Assembly: GCF_004379255.2 (NCBI RefSeq)
Contig: NC_056048.1
Location: forward strand, 14,903,197 to 14,967,196
DNA from: Salvia splendens
Taxonomy: Eukaryota; Streptophyta; Magnoliopsida; Lamiales; Lamiaceae
Length of the DNA stretch: 64,000 nt
Direction of reading: 5' to 3'
Numbering within the stretch: the first letter of the stretch is position 1; every line of letters begins with the position of its first letter. The translations under genes and the position numbers were made by a program. Below the pieces are notes generated by a model. It had not been told where the DNA came from. It made no database searches and worked only from the letters and a program-made list of their open reading frames with translations. Positions 33,235 to 44,100 of this stretch are shown here, piece by piece.

Positions 33235-35126
33235 ATGAGATGGTCCAGAAACTGCTCTAATGCCTTTCTCCCGAAGGAAAACATTGGAATGTCATAAATC
33301 CAAGGTTAGACTGAAATTCACAATAATAACATTAACCAATAACCTAGGAAGGAACAAACTCTGGAATTTGCAAGCTTTCCTAAAGCATCTAAAGCAGCTC
33401 GTAGAGCAATACACAGCATATGGTGAGTCACAAGTTGATGCTTATTGACTGATCCTGAAGCAGAAACATTCACAAAGGATAAACATTACAGGCAAGCTGA
33501 AAATTTTAGAACGGGGTAACATTACAACTCATAGTTAAGTTGAATAGTATATTACAACACTATTAATCTGTTCTTATGTTCACTCAGTAAAACATAATTT
33601 GTTGTATCAATCATAATCATCAAACGGACAGGTAAAGAAAACAAACTCAAACACAGTAGACTATGTACAAACTACTGAACTGGCATATAAGAGATGTTAA
33701 GTCAAATTAAGTTGTTGAGGAACTTGACCAAATATACAGAAATCAAAGTAGTCTAGATTCCATGTATTGTACATAGTGGCAACAAGCTGCAGTTTCCATT
33801 CCTGCATTGCAAAAATATTAAAATCATGAGAAAGGTCAGTCACTCTGCTACAGTAGTGGCAACACTAACCTCATAGAAAGTATCTTTACTTGACACTAAT
33901 TTAGTGTCCAACCAGCTTCCAAGGCACACGGTTTCTTTTTTTAGACGCAATTACAGCAAACCGAATGCCAAAGTAAAAAGGAAATGTGTGTAGTAAGTAA
34001 CTAGGAAAGAGCCTATAAAAACATTTAACATATATATTAAGAAACCAAGATTTGACAATCAATGGGGTTTACTTATCAAAGAAACACTTATATAGCACGT
34101 ATTTGTCAGGGCATATGAGACAAAGAAAAATAGGATGCTATGTATGTATTAATTAATTATGGTGCAAGGTAGCAAAAAGTGGATTAGAAAAAGTAGAAAA
34201 ACGCCAGGCACAGTATAACAAACAAAAATATAATATATGTAACATATCAATTATAACAAACAAAAATATAATATGTGTAACAGATCAATTATAAAACTGC
34301 AAAATGCAGCAAAGAATGAATTAAATAAGTAGGAAAAATATAGGCGCAACAACCAAGAAACAAAAGATCACAAAGCAAGCTCAAAAATCAATAAATAGAC
34401 TTGTGCCTTCAGTTTTCCACCCTTTCCCCCTCATCTTTTAAGTTAAGAACTCAGTCGCCCCCTACCACCCTTGACCTTCGGATCGACTAAGTACTTTCTA
34501 GTCTATTTATGCAGTAGGAACTATCACGGAAAACACTTTAGTTCCACGAGAGATAACATTTGCAAGAACGAATCTAAATGCTTAGAGAGGCCTTCAAATC
34601 GACTAAGAGTAGCACAAGAATATGCTGAATTATCTCAGTAGCCTCAAACGCAACAGGATTGGTACACAGCAGCTCTGCAATCTGACTCAAACAGAAAGTC
34701 TTTCCTAAATACAGCCAAGAAAAGGGTTAAGGTTTAGTGCAACAAGTAGAAGAGAATAACTAACCACACATCCTGGTATCGTGGTGATATTGTGTTCTTC
34801 AGAATCAGACAAAGCAATTCCAACCCCAATTTTATCAGGTACCAACAAGTGTAGAGCATCATAAAGATTTGGCAGTAGTTTTTCATTGATGGCTTTAGTA
34901 TGAAATGACACACTAAATATCGAACTAAAGTAAATAAATGTTTGAATATTGAAGCAAATATTGGTTGCAACTTTATACCCTTCAACTCGCTGGAATAAAT
35001 AGTGAGGTGGTCAAAATTGAACCGGAGCAGTAGTACACTGCCCTCCATTCCATCCATTATGTAATAACAAGTTAAACAATTACCCACACACATCAAATAC
35101 TTCCCAAACATAAGTCTTGCTCGCCC
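33235..35126. repeat. Tandem duplication unit T2 (about 1.89 kb)
   Basis: Second copy of T1. Its exon-like stretches on the minus strand are 33375-33465 (HQLVTHHMLCIALRAALDAL) and 34763-34895 (INEKLLPNLYDALHLLVPDK, GVGIALSDSEEHN). These are intact where the T1 versions have stops. They look like coding exons of the surrounding gene, but I cannot assign them firmly to FANCI. Confidence 0.8.
34388..35126. repeat. 739-bp perfect-looking tandem repeat, copy 1
   Basis: The block starts TCAATAAATAGACTTGTGCC and is repeated at offset 739. The 68- and 125-codon minus frames inside are identical in both copies, so the duplication is very recent (or an assembly artefact). Confidence 0.92.
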
Positions 35127-35865
35127 TCAATAAATAGACTTGTGCCTTCAGTTTTCCACCCTTTCCCCCTCATCTTTTAAGTTAAGAACTCAGTCGCCCC
35201 CTACCACCCTTGACCTTCGGATCGACTAAGTACTTTCTAGTCTATTTATGCAGTAGGAACTATCACGGAAAACACTTTAGTTCCACGAGAGATAACATTT
35301 GCAAGAACGAATCTAAATGCTTAGAGAGGCCTTCAAATCGACTAAGAGTAGCACAAGAATATGCTGAATTATCTCAGTAGCCTCAAACGCAACAGGATTG
35401 GTACACAGCAGCTCTGCAATCTGACTCAAACAGAAAGTCTTTCCTAAATACAGCCAAGAAAAGGGTTAAGGTTTAGTGCAACAAGTAGAAGAGAATAACT
35501 AACCACACATCCTGGTATCGTGGTGATATTGTGTTCTTCAGAATCAGACAAAGCAATTCCAACCCCAATTTTATCAGGTACCAACAAGTGTAGAGCATCA
35601 TAAAGATTTGGCAGTAGTTTTTCATTGATGGCTTTAGTATGAAATGACACACTAAATATCGAACTAAAGTAAATAAATGTTTGAATATTGAAGCAAATAT
35701 TGGTTGCAACTTTATACCCTTCAACTCGCTGGAATAAATAGTGAGGTGGTCAAAATTGAACCGGAGCAGTAGTACACTGCCCTCCATTCCATCCATTATG
35801 TAATAACAAGTTAAACAATTACCCACACACATCAAATACTTCCCAAACATAAGTCTTGCTCGCCC
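35127..35865. repeat. 739-bp tandem repeat, copy 2
   Basis: Second copy. The unit ends with CGCCC; TCAA is shared at both joints (35127-35130 and 35866-35869), a 4-base microhomology. It duplicates the exon-like stretch seen at 34763-34895 (here 35502-35634). Confidence 0.92.
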
Positions 35866-37900
35866 TCAAGCAAGTTAGATAAATAAGCACATTCACAAGA
35901 AATTAGATGATCCTCTACTTCAAGTCACGTCAAATCACACGAATCATTTAGAGAAACTAGGTTGAGCCCGAATTCACTCGCGAGTAAGACTTTTAGAACA
36001 AGAATTGTACACGAACTAATTCCCTAAGAGATAGGCATCCAATGCTTCAATGTAAGTTCGATTTATGTCTTGGGAGTCTCAAACCATCGTCGCTAATTCA
36101 TAAAGAGAAGTTCTTCCAGCTATTCTTTATTTTAAGCACATAAGATCTTTCTCCCAAAATCAAGCAAAATTCATCGCTCACAAGTCAATATGATGCATAA
36201 ATCAAAAGGTCTTTTCATTTGGATGTAACGGGGCTTTTGGTAAAGGTGTGATCATATTTGGATAAGTAGCTTATCACTATTCTTAAAATACTAGCACATC
36301 CCTCACAACATCCTTCCCATCTCACTAAAATACAAAATTCTGGCAGCTCAACACCCCAAACTTGAGATTTTTCTACCTTCTAAACCAAGTGATCTTATTC
36401 TTTTGAGCATATTTCTGTTTTTCGCTCGATATTCTTTTTTCTGGCCTTGGCTTTTTTAACTCATGAAAGGCTGCCTTTTTATTTTATTTTTTTTACTTGC
36501 CTTGGCTTTTTATTTTACACATGAAAGGCTGCCTTTTTATTTTATTTTTTTTCTAGCCTTGGCTTTTTTTTACACGTGAAAGGCTGCCTTTTTATTTTTT
36601 ATTTTTTCAAGCCTTGGCTTTTTTATACACATTAAAGGCTGCCTTTTTATTTTACTTTTGTTTGAAGAGACAGCTTTTTTCATTTGTATCTCAATATAAA
36701 TGAATACCACCTAATGAATGTTCCAGGACTTCCATCTTTTCCTTGCCACCATAAATACCCTCCCAATAATAATGTGCTAGCACTTTAATTTTAGTGACTA
36801 GGGTAGAAAATATAGGCCAACAAACGGATATAATAAGTAGGCTAATATAGTGACTTCAAAATTTTCAACAAAGAAAATAGGCTTTTGGGGCTCAAACCGG
36901 CTCACTAGTGGTTTATGTAGGGTTAGGCATGTGATAATTTGGATATGAGGCTTTTAGTCCTATTGCCTAAATCATTTTTATGCACCAATATCAACAAGAT
37001 TGCAACTCATAAAGCTCTCATTCAGTTGATCGGCCGTATGGCTTTTTGAATTAATTTTTCAAAACCGGAATAGTTCTCTCTCCTTAGCTCAAGAAATCGG
37101 GCACCAAAGAACATTATTGTCACTGTATCTGAAGCACGGGAAACCTAGTTCTCCAGAAGTTAGTAAGCAACAAGAAGTTTACAGACCAACCCTCGAGAGA
37201 AACGAAGTCTACACTAATAACCCATAAAAAAGTGGTGAAAGTAGTGACAATCAATAGAGAGAAAATCTTGCATGCAAACACAAATAACAAGTGGTGAAAC
37301 ACTGTTCGTGGAAGCTTTTCGTCCTCACTACAAAGTAGCATAGTACTAGGGCAATTTTTGGATATTTATGAAGCTAATATCCTCTGTTTATCGACTGGTG
37401 ATGTGTATGAAATCATTAAAAACTTGGGAGATGCACAGATTAGAGAGCTGTGAGACAACCTCTCGGAAATTTACTCTTAATCATAACATGTCAATTCACA
37501 TTTAAATTCTCTATAAAAATCAACATATCAGGCATGAATGAAAATAAATAGCAGCTAGGCACTCATGTATAAGTAGGAAGAATCCCAAGTTGAGTATATA
37601 CGGGCTCGAACAACACCTGAAAAAGATGAGAAGTAGAGTTACCAGAATCCTCAAAGACCATGATTTTGACGACTACAAAAATGAGAAGTAGAGCTACTCC
37701 TTTTTTCATCAGGGCCGAGTCCAACACAGGAAGCTAGTTGCTCCTGCAATCCACCGCTTCCCAAGCTCCTGCAAGAAGAAACAAACTTCATTAAAATCTT
37801 ATCAAGAAGACAACAGATATGATTATGATAAAAACAGATGCACTTAACATTTTATGGAAAAGGATGAATGATATCCATAGGTTAAGCAAGAGAGGTTTTA
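35866..37900. other. Intron-like or intergenic stretch with no gene recognised
   Basis: AT-rich sequence between the duplicated block and the next FANCI-like exons. Apart from the minisatellite at 36438-36656 I see no gene. A minus-strand stretch at about 37905-37970 (LFISQFEFRIVRAASEDHLF) follows a TTGTAG acceptor and may be another exon, unassigned. Confidence 0.4.
36438..36656. repeat. Minisatellite, four units of about 55-60 bp
   Basis: Each unit contains CCTTGGCTTTTT, then ATGAAAGGCTGCCTTTTTAT and a T-rich run. Units are imperfect in length because of the T runs. Confidence 0.85.
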
Positions 37901-38134
37901 CATGGAATAAATGATCTTCTGATGCAGCACGAACGATTCGGAACTCAAATTGACTTATAAATAACCTACAAAGAAGATTGTCATTCTTAGATAGCCTTAA
38001 AAATGCATTAAGTACAGAATGCACGCATGCACATAATGATAAATGTGGTGAGTGAAGCAGGTTTATGAAAGAAATGTCAATGCTTTCAGGCAGTAAAAAC
38101 TCTAATCAGATGACTGGGTAAAATCTAGAAAAAC

Positions 38135-38334
38135 CTGTTTGTTAACAATGCATTCCCGAAACAACTTTTGCTGACACAGGGACTGTAGAAATTGAAGAGA
38201 AGAATCACACTGCAGCCGAGGTGATTCAAGGTCTCTTCAGTAGTATGGGATACACTTCTAGATGAATCATTGGTCCACAGATACTTGACTTCTACACAAA
38301 CAGCAGCAAATGCTGCCTCTTTGCATATGTACAC
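38135..38334 (-). pseudogene. FANCI-like exon C with a frameshift
   Basis: Acceptor TGGCAG before GTGTAC, donor GT after AACAAACAG. The frame begins VYICKEAAFAAVCVEVKYL, continues SRSVSHTTEETLNHL, then must shift by one base near 38212 to read LQCDSSLQFLQSLCQQKLFR, strongly FANCI-like. The shift breaks the gene. Confidence 0.82.
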
Positions 38335-38425
38335 CTGCCACCAACACCACTTACTCAGCCACAACATAATTTGATAACACTTTGAAATAACAACAATCAA
38401 GAAGATGAAGTGGGAAGATTTATAC

Positions 38426-38464
38426 CTTGTAATATGCAGTCAATGCTAGAGCAACCTCTTGGTA
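38426..38464 (-). pseudogene. FANCI-like micro-exon D
   Basis: A 39-base open exon, acceptor TTCACAG and donor GTATAA, encoding YQEVALALTAYYK, lies between exons B and C in the correct order. Confidence 0.62.
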
Positions 38465-38616
38465 CTGTGAAGAAACAATGACCGTCAACAATTATAGACT
38501 GCAATCTATGAGAGCCGCATGAAAAAGAATCATGTCATTGGGAATGGTGTGATATTCCTAGATACGAAGTAGTAAGTATATATCTACAAACAACGGATAA
38601 GGAAATGAATATTGAC

Positions 38617-38703
38617 CTGTATGTATGCTCCAAGTAGAACTAGCAGATAAAAGACCAGGTCAATCAGTTGTTCTTCCGATATCTTCACATCATCAAGCAA
38701 TAT
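38617..38703 (-). pseudogene. FANCI-like exon B
   Basis: 87 bases, acceptor TCTTCAG and donor GTCAAT. It encodes ILLDDVKISEEQLIDLVFYL and LVLLGAYIQ with no stop. LLDDVK-SE-L-DLVFY is characteristic of FANCI. Confidence 0.82.
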
Positions 38704-39451
38704 CTGAAGAAAACATATGATGATATATGAATTAAGGGGCATACTGATGATGTATACACATATAACCACATCATAACACACGTAACAAATATGTTGCCAG
38801 AAGTTGAGAATGACTATATTTTCAAGTACATAAACAGGGAAGATAAATTAAGAAAGAGCTAGGATCAATGTGAAGATAAGGAGCTGTGAATCAAAGTTAT
38901 TAAAGTTAAAGGCTAAAAGGGCTCAGGAGAGGTGGAACTAAAAAACCTATAAAGCATTAAGTAGCTCATATCATACAAATGATGGGTGAGTTTATGATCT
39001 TAGGAAGTTGTGGTTTATGCAAAAACATTAGCAACTACAGTTAAAGAAGACTAGAGGAAATTAAGTAGAAAGGTTGTCAGGATAACTAGAAAAAAACTTG
39101 TTAAAATACTTTTAAACCTCCACGTATTACAATAGTTTCTTGACTGCAAATCTCATAATATTGAGAATGAAAAATGAGAAGCAACCTAAAGCTAAAAAAG
39201 GAAAGCGAAAACAAGCAGATTGTTACATGATGTAGTGGAAAAAAAACCACTGAAGGAATACAGGTCGCTAGTAAAGCAACCAAGTCAAAATAAAGATTTT
39301 CTTTCCATCCGTTTATGTTTGTTGTCTTGCATCAATCAGCACACAAATCCAATTATAAGTGTAATATAGGACTTTTGAAAATTAACAAAAAAATAGAGCA
39401 ATGCCATCTACTTGATATGATAATAGATAGCTCAGTATCACTTCCGATAAC

Positions 39452-39610
39452 CTGTTCAATTTTGGGCACCCTGGAGGCAAGATCACACATGGAATGCAAC
39501 TGAAGAATTCCACATAGCAAATACTTGAACGTGGATTTTTCCCTTTCCCAAACCATAATCGCTGCGATAAGGTGAAGAGGAAGATTCCTTGCAAATTTTT
39601 CCAAGTCAAC
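39452..39610 (-). pseudogene. FANCI-like exon A
   Basis: 159 bases, acceptor TTGCAG, donor GTTATC. It encodes DLEKFARNLPLHLIAAIMVW, then KSTFKYLLCGILQLHSMCDL and ASRVPKIEQ, open throughout. This is the FARNLPLHLIA-to-LHSLCDLASR region of FANCI. It is the most N-terminal exon recognised here. Confidence 0.85.
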
Positions 39611-40115
39611 CTGCAATAATCATGTGATTCCAACATGTGCATTCTGACGTGTAAATAGCAATAACAATATCTATAACATAAATAACAACTTTTGCAACAA
39701 CCCTATTAGTTTCTATGAGTACATCCCAGATACAACAAGCCAAGAAATTGCAGATTTAACCTCTGCCGAAAATCCCAACAAACTACAGTTCTAGTATATG
39801 TATAGATAGATAGATACATATGCACCTACTCCCAATCAGTTTCACTATCACACAATTGTTTCACCACCAAAACCGAGAGAGAAATAGAGAGTCAGTGGCT
39901 GAGCCCAAATTTTAAGATAAATGCTCAAAGGGATAACACCAATCTACAAATAAGCAAGCGATATCAACCCAAGAATGTTTGGACATCACAACAAGTTTAT
40001 TAGCTTCACAAATCAAGAAGAAAACCCAATGTCATGAACCCAAATCTAACTCCCTAACATATCTAGCCAAACAAGAAGATAAAATTTGTAAACTGAAAAT
40101 TAATGGAAACTTACC

Positions 40116-40339
40116 TAAGCCGAGAAGTCCACGGCAGTCCAACGAAATTGACAGTGCAGCCGATATGGTTTGAGAATGACATACATACAGTACAGTCCAC
40201 GGCAGACCCCGACGGCAGCTACTGCTCGGTGGATTCTCGAGTGCCTCTCACCGCTCGGCGGCACCTGATATCCGACGGATGGACTGATGGCATGACAGCC
40301 TTGCGACGCGGCGGCTGGTGTGCGCGACGTCAGCGATTC
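40116..40339 (-). other. Probable 5' leader of the FANCI-like gene
   Basis: GC-richer sequence upstream of a consensus GTAAGT donor on the minus strand (just below 40116). It continues, after removal of G4 and one GATTC copy, into 46173-46460, which has similar composition. No convincing reading frame crosses it, so untranslated leader or a broken first exon is the best reading. Confidence 0.4.
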
Positions 40340-40934
40340 TGTTACGATCCGAGCTCGTAGCTTCCCTATTTTAGCTCGCCACTGCCGAACTCAGTGACTT
40401 CTTCGCGGTCTTCCTATCTTAGCTCGTCACTGCCGAACTCAGTGACTTCTTCGCGGTCTTCCTATCTTAGCTCGTCACTGCCGAACTCAGTGACTTCTTC
40501 TCGGTCTCCCTCTCTTAGTTCGGCATTGCCAAACTCAGCGATAATACGCAAAGCAACTCTTGAATGAACAATCGAGGATCGTATTATTGAATCAACAAGA
40601 AGTTTACACGATAGAAACAATCAAACGAAGAGGAGGAACTAGATCCACGATCTAAGCTCCGATTTACAATTCAACACTATACTCGACATAACCGAAAGAA
40701 ATAAGCAACTCCTCTACTTATACTGTTCATCTTAGCTCACTTAACTAACTAACATCCACGTGCTCGACTCTTATTGGCTGCAACACGTCATATCTCACGT
40801 GATGATTGCCAGCTGGCTTGAGTTAGTTACACAGCAACTAACTCCTACTTAACTCCCAACTTCCAATGACTTCCTTTATAGCTCGCTATCTTGTGTTGCA
40901 TGCATTTTACGCATGAATGATCATGCATGCAACA
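40340..40934 (-). repeat. G4 LTR, complete, inverted (595 bp)
   Basis: Exact reverse complement (about two mismatches) of the 3' LTR at 45573-46167. On the minus strand it begins TGTTGCATGCATGATC at 40934 and ends at 40340. It contains the 48-bp repeats as CACTGCCGAACTCAGTGACT. Its terminal CA abuts AGAAG of the partial direct LTR without extra bases. Confidence 0.95.
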
Positions 40935-41093
40935 AGAAGTCACTGAGTTCGGCAGTGACGAGCTAAGATAGGAAGACCGCGAAGAAGTCACTGAGTTCGG
41001 CAGTGACGAGCTAAGATAGGAAGACCGCGAAGAAGTCACTGAGTTCGGCAGTGGCGAGCTAAAATAGGGAAGCTACGAGCTCGGATCGTAACA
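40935..41093 (+). repeat. G4 5' LTR remnant, direct orientation (159 bp)
   Basis: Collinear with the last 159 bases of the 3' LTR (46009-46167), ending GGATCGTAACA directly before the primer site. It holds three 48-bp type units. Together with 40340-40498 it forms an inverted repeat that could fold back. Confidence 0.93.
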
Positions 41094-41095
41094 AG

Positions 41096-41108
41096 TGGTA
41101 TCCAGAGC
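41096..41108 (+). other. G4 primer-binding site
   Basis: TGGTATCCAGAGC, two bases after the LTR end, is the tRNA-iMet type primer site with one extra C. Confidence 0.75.
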
Positions 41109-41132
41109 AGTCGATCTCCGGAAACTGGAACG

Positions 41133-44100
41133 GTGACGCGAGGCGCTGAAATGGAGAAGAAAATGGCGGAATTGATGGATCAGAAGTTAAGTGAGCGTGA
41201 TCAAGTCATTCATGAGCAGGAAATCCAAATTTTGGAATTGAGGCAAGCAATCGCTACGATTAATTTGCAGAATCAGAAAAACAACGCAGCAATGGATAAT
41301 GGTGAAGGAAGTAGCGAAGGAAAATCAGATTGGGGAAGATCTACTCGATATGAGTTTCCTAAATTTGATGGTGAAGGATTTGAAGGTTGGATGATGAGAG
41401 CTGAATATTTTTTTCAAGTAGCAAGGGTACCAGAGGCGGAGAAAGTAAAGGTAGCAGCAATTCATATGGAAGGAAAAGCTCTCCAATGGCATAGAGGATT
41501 TTTGACTCTACATGGAAATGAGGCGTATGTTGATTGGAGATATTACATCTCGTGCGTAGCAGCTCGCTTTGGAGCTCATGCTTTTGAGGATCCGCTTGCA
41601 GATCTGAGGAATCTCAAACAAAAAGGTACGCTACAATCATACATGGATACTTTTGATGAGTTGTATCCGAGAGCTAGTATAAGAGAGGATCAAGCACTTA
41701 GTTTTTTCTTATCTGGACTTATTGATGAACTACAAATGCCAGTGAGAATGTTTAAACCTAAGAGCTTGGCTGAGGCTTACTCATTAGCTAAATTGCAAGA
41801 ACTAACTGTGAAGGCTTTAGGAATTAAGCCTAAGGTGATGCAGAGTAATGTGTATTCTAATAGCAGTTATTACTCGAGTAGTAAGCCCCTGGCAGTCACC
41901 ACTAATAGTAAACCTGTGGTGAATACTAACAATTGGAGTGGAGGTAATAAGGAGCCTAATCGTTTGGGTGGTGTTAGAGCTAGCACTAATCTATCACCCA
42001 AAGAAATGGATGAAAAAAGAGCTAGGAAGGAGTGTTTCTGGTGCACTGAAAAATTCACTCCTAATCATCAATGTTCTAAGAGGAAATTTTATGTTATACA
42101 ACTGATTGAGCTGGGAGACACAGCAGAAAGTGAGGAACAAGCAGATTTGGCAGATGAAACAAGGGCTGGTGAAGAACCGGATCTCCAGCTGTCTTTACAT
42201 GCTGTTTGGGGTAAGAATGGACCTCAACTGATGAGGATTAAGGGAATCTGTCAGAAAAAGGCTTTAAAGATCTTAATTGATACTGGGAGTACTCATAACT
42301 TCTTGAGTTCCAGAGTAGCTAAAAAGATTAAGTGTGAACTCACTGCAGTGAGCTCTAAGGCTGTAGAGGTTGCTAATGGACAACTACTGCAATGCAATCA
42401 GAAATGTAGTAGCCTTGAGTGGGAAATGCAGGGAGCAACATTTCAAGCTGAGGTCTATCTTATTCATTTAGAAACTTATGATTTGATATTGGGTGGTGCT
42501 TGGTTGTCTACCTTGGGTGAGATTACATGGGATTTCAACAAGCTGACTATGCAATTCAAATTATCTGGTGCGGTTGTGAAGTTGCAAGGAGAGCTATGGT
42601 CACCAAAATCTGATCAATTACATTGTTTACATATCTGCAACCTGCAAGAAAAAGATGAAAATGAAAGAAAGATCAGCCAGCTGATGCCTTCAATAGAAGA
42701 GGAAATTTCCTTCTGTTATGAGATCAGTACAGAGGAAATATGGCCAGAACTTAAACTGATATTGGATGAGAATGAAGCCATATTTGCAGAGCCAAGTTCA
42801 TTACCACCACCGAGGGAGCAAGATCACAAAATCATTTTGAAAGAGGGGTCTAATGCTGTCAACATAAGGCCCTATAAATATGCTTCCAAACAGAAAGATA
42901 TCATTGAAACTATGATTGATGAAATGCTGAAATCTGGAGTTATAAGGCATAGTGAGAGTTCCTTTGCTAGCCCTATTGTTTTAGTCAAGAAGAAGGACTC
43001 ATCATGGCGCATGTGTGTGGATTATAGAGCTTTAAATGCTATCACGGTTAAGGATAAATATCCTATACCGGTTATTGAGGAGCTTTTGGATGAGTTGGGT
43101 GGGGCTACTTGGTTTTCTAAAATTGATCTACGGTCTGGCTATTGGCAAGTTCGAATGAGGCTGGAGGACATCCATAAAACAGCCTTCAAAACTCACTCCG
43201 GTCACTATGAATTTTTAGTGATGCCATTTGGATTAACAAATGCTCCGGCCACCTTTCAAAACTTGATGAATTCTGTCTTCAGAGAGCATTTGAGGAAATT
43301 TATTTTGGTTTTCTTTGATGACATCTTGATCTATAGCAAAAGTAAGGAAGACCATGAGTTTCACTTGAAGGCTGTGATGAACTTAATGAAGCAGCACAGC
43401 CTTCTAGCTAAGAAGTCTAAATGTAGTTTTGGGTGTAGAAGGGTGGAATACTTGGGACATGTCATTTCTGCTGATGGTGTTGCTACTGATGAAGCCAAGA
43501 TAGCAGCGGTTAAGAATTGGCCAAGACCAAAAACGATTAAACATGTTAGAAGCTTCTTGGGTTTAACTGGATATTATAGGCGATTTGTATACAATTATGG
43601 AGTCATTGCTAAACCATTGATAGAGGTGACAAAAGGTGCTGCATTTAGTTGGCCTGAGGAAGCACAAGAAGCTTTTGATAAATTAAAAAGTGCTATGATA
43701 TCTGCACCAGTTTTAGCTTTACCCGATTTCTCCAAGGAGTTTGTAGTTGAAACAGACGCATCTGGAGTGGGTATTGGTGCTGTACTAATGCAGGAGAAAC
43801 ATCCTATAGCTTTTATCAGCAAAGCCTTAACTCCTAAACATCAAGCCCTGTCTGTGTATGAAAAAGAACTCTTGGCTATCTTGATGGCAGTAAAAAAATG
43901 GTATTACTACCTGCAATGTAGGAGGTTTATAATCCTAACTGATCATCAGAGCCTCAAATATTTGGTTGAGCAGAAGTTGACAACTCCAACTCAACAAGCT
44001 TGGATGACAAAACTTATGCAATTCGATTATGAGATAAGGTACAAGAAAGGATGTGATAATGCAGTGGCTGATGCCTTATCTAGGGTGCCAGAATCTATGA

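Larger units (their letters stand above)
29727..40120 (-). pseudogene. FANCI-like gene, decayed and internally duplicated
   Basis: Scattered minus-strand exons are collinear with FANCI, the monoubiquitinated partner of FANCD2 in DNA interstrand crosslink repair. Recognised in order: 39452-39610, 38617-38703, 38426-38464, 38135-38334, then F (30583-30672), G (30318-30409) and H (29727-29880). A GTAAGT donor at about 40110-40115 may close a first, non-coding or short exon. The frameshift in 38135-38334, the tandem duplications at 31.5-35.9 kb and the loss of the 3' end make a functional product unlikely. Middle exons are not fully resolved. An intact copy presumably exists elsewhere in the genome, but that cannot be seen here. 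Confidence 0.72.

Noticed and set aside
40380..40530. CRISPR-like spaced repeats (CACTGCCGAACTCAGTGACT units)
   Set aside because: Plant DNA; the units are contiguous 48-bp tandem repeats inside an LTR, without unique spacers.
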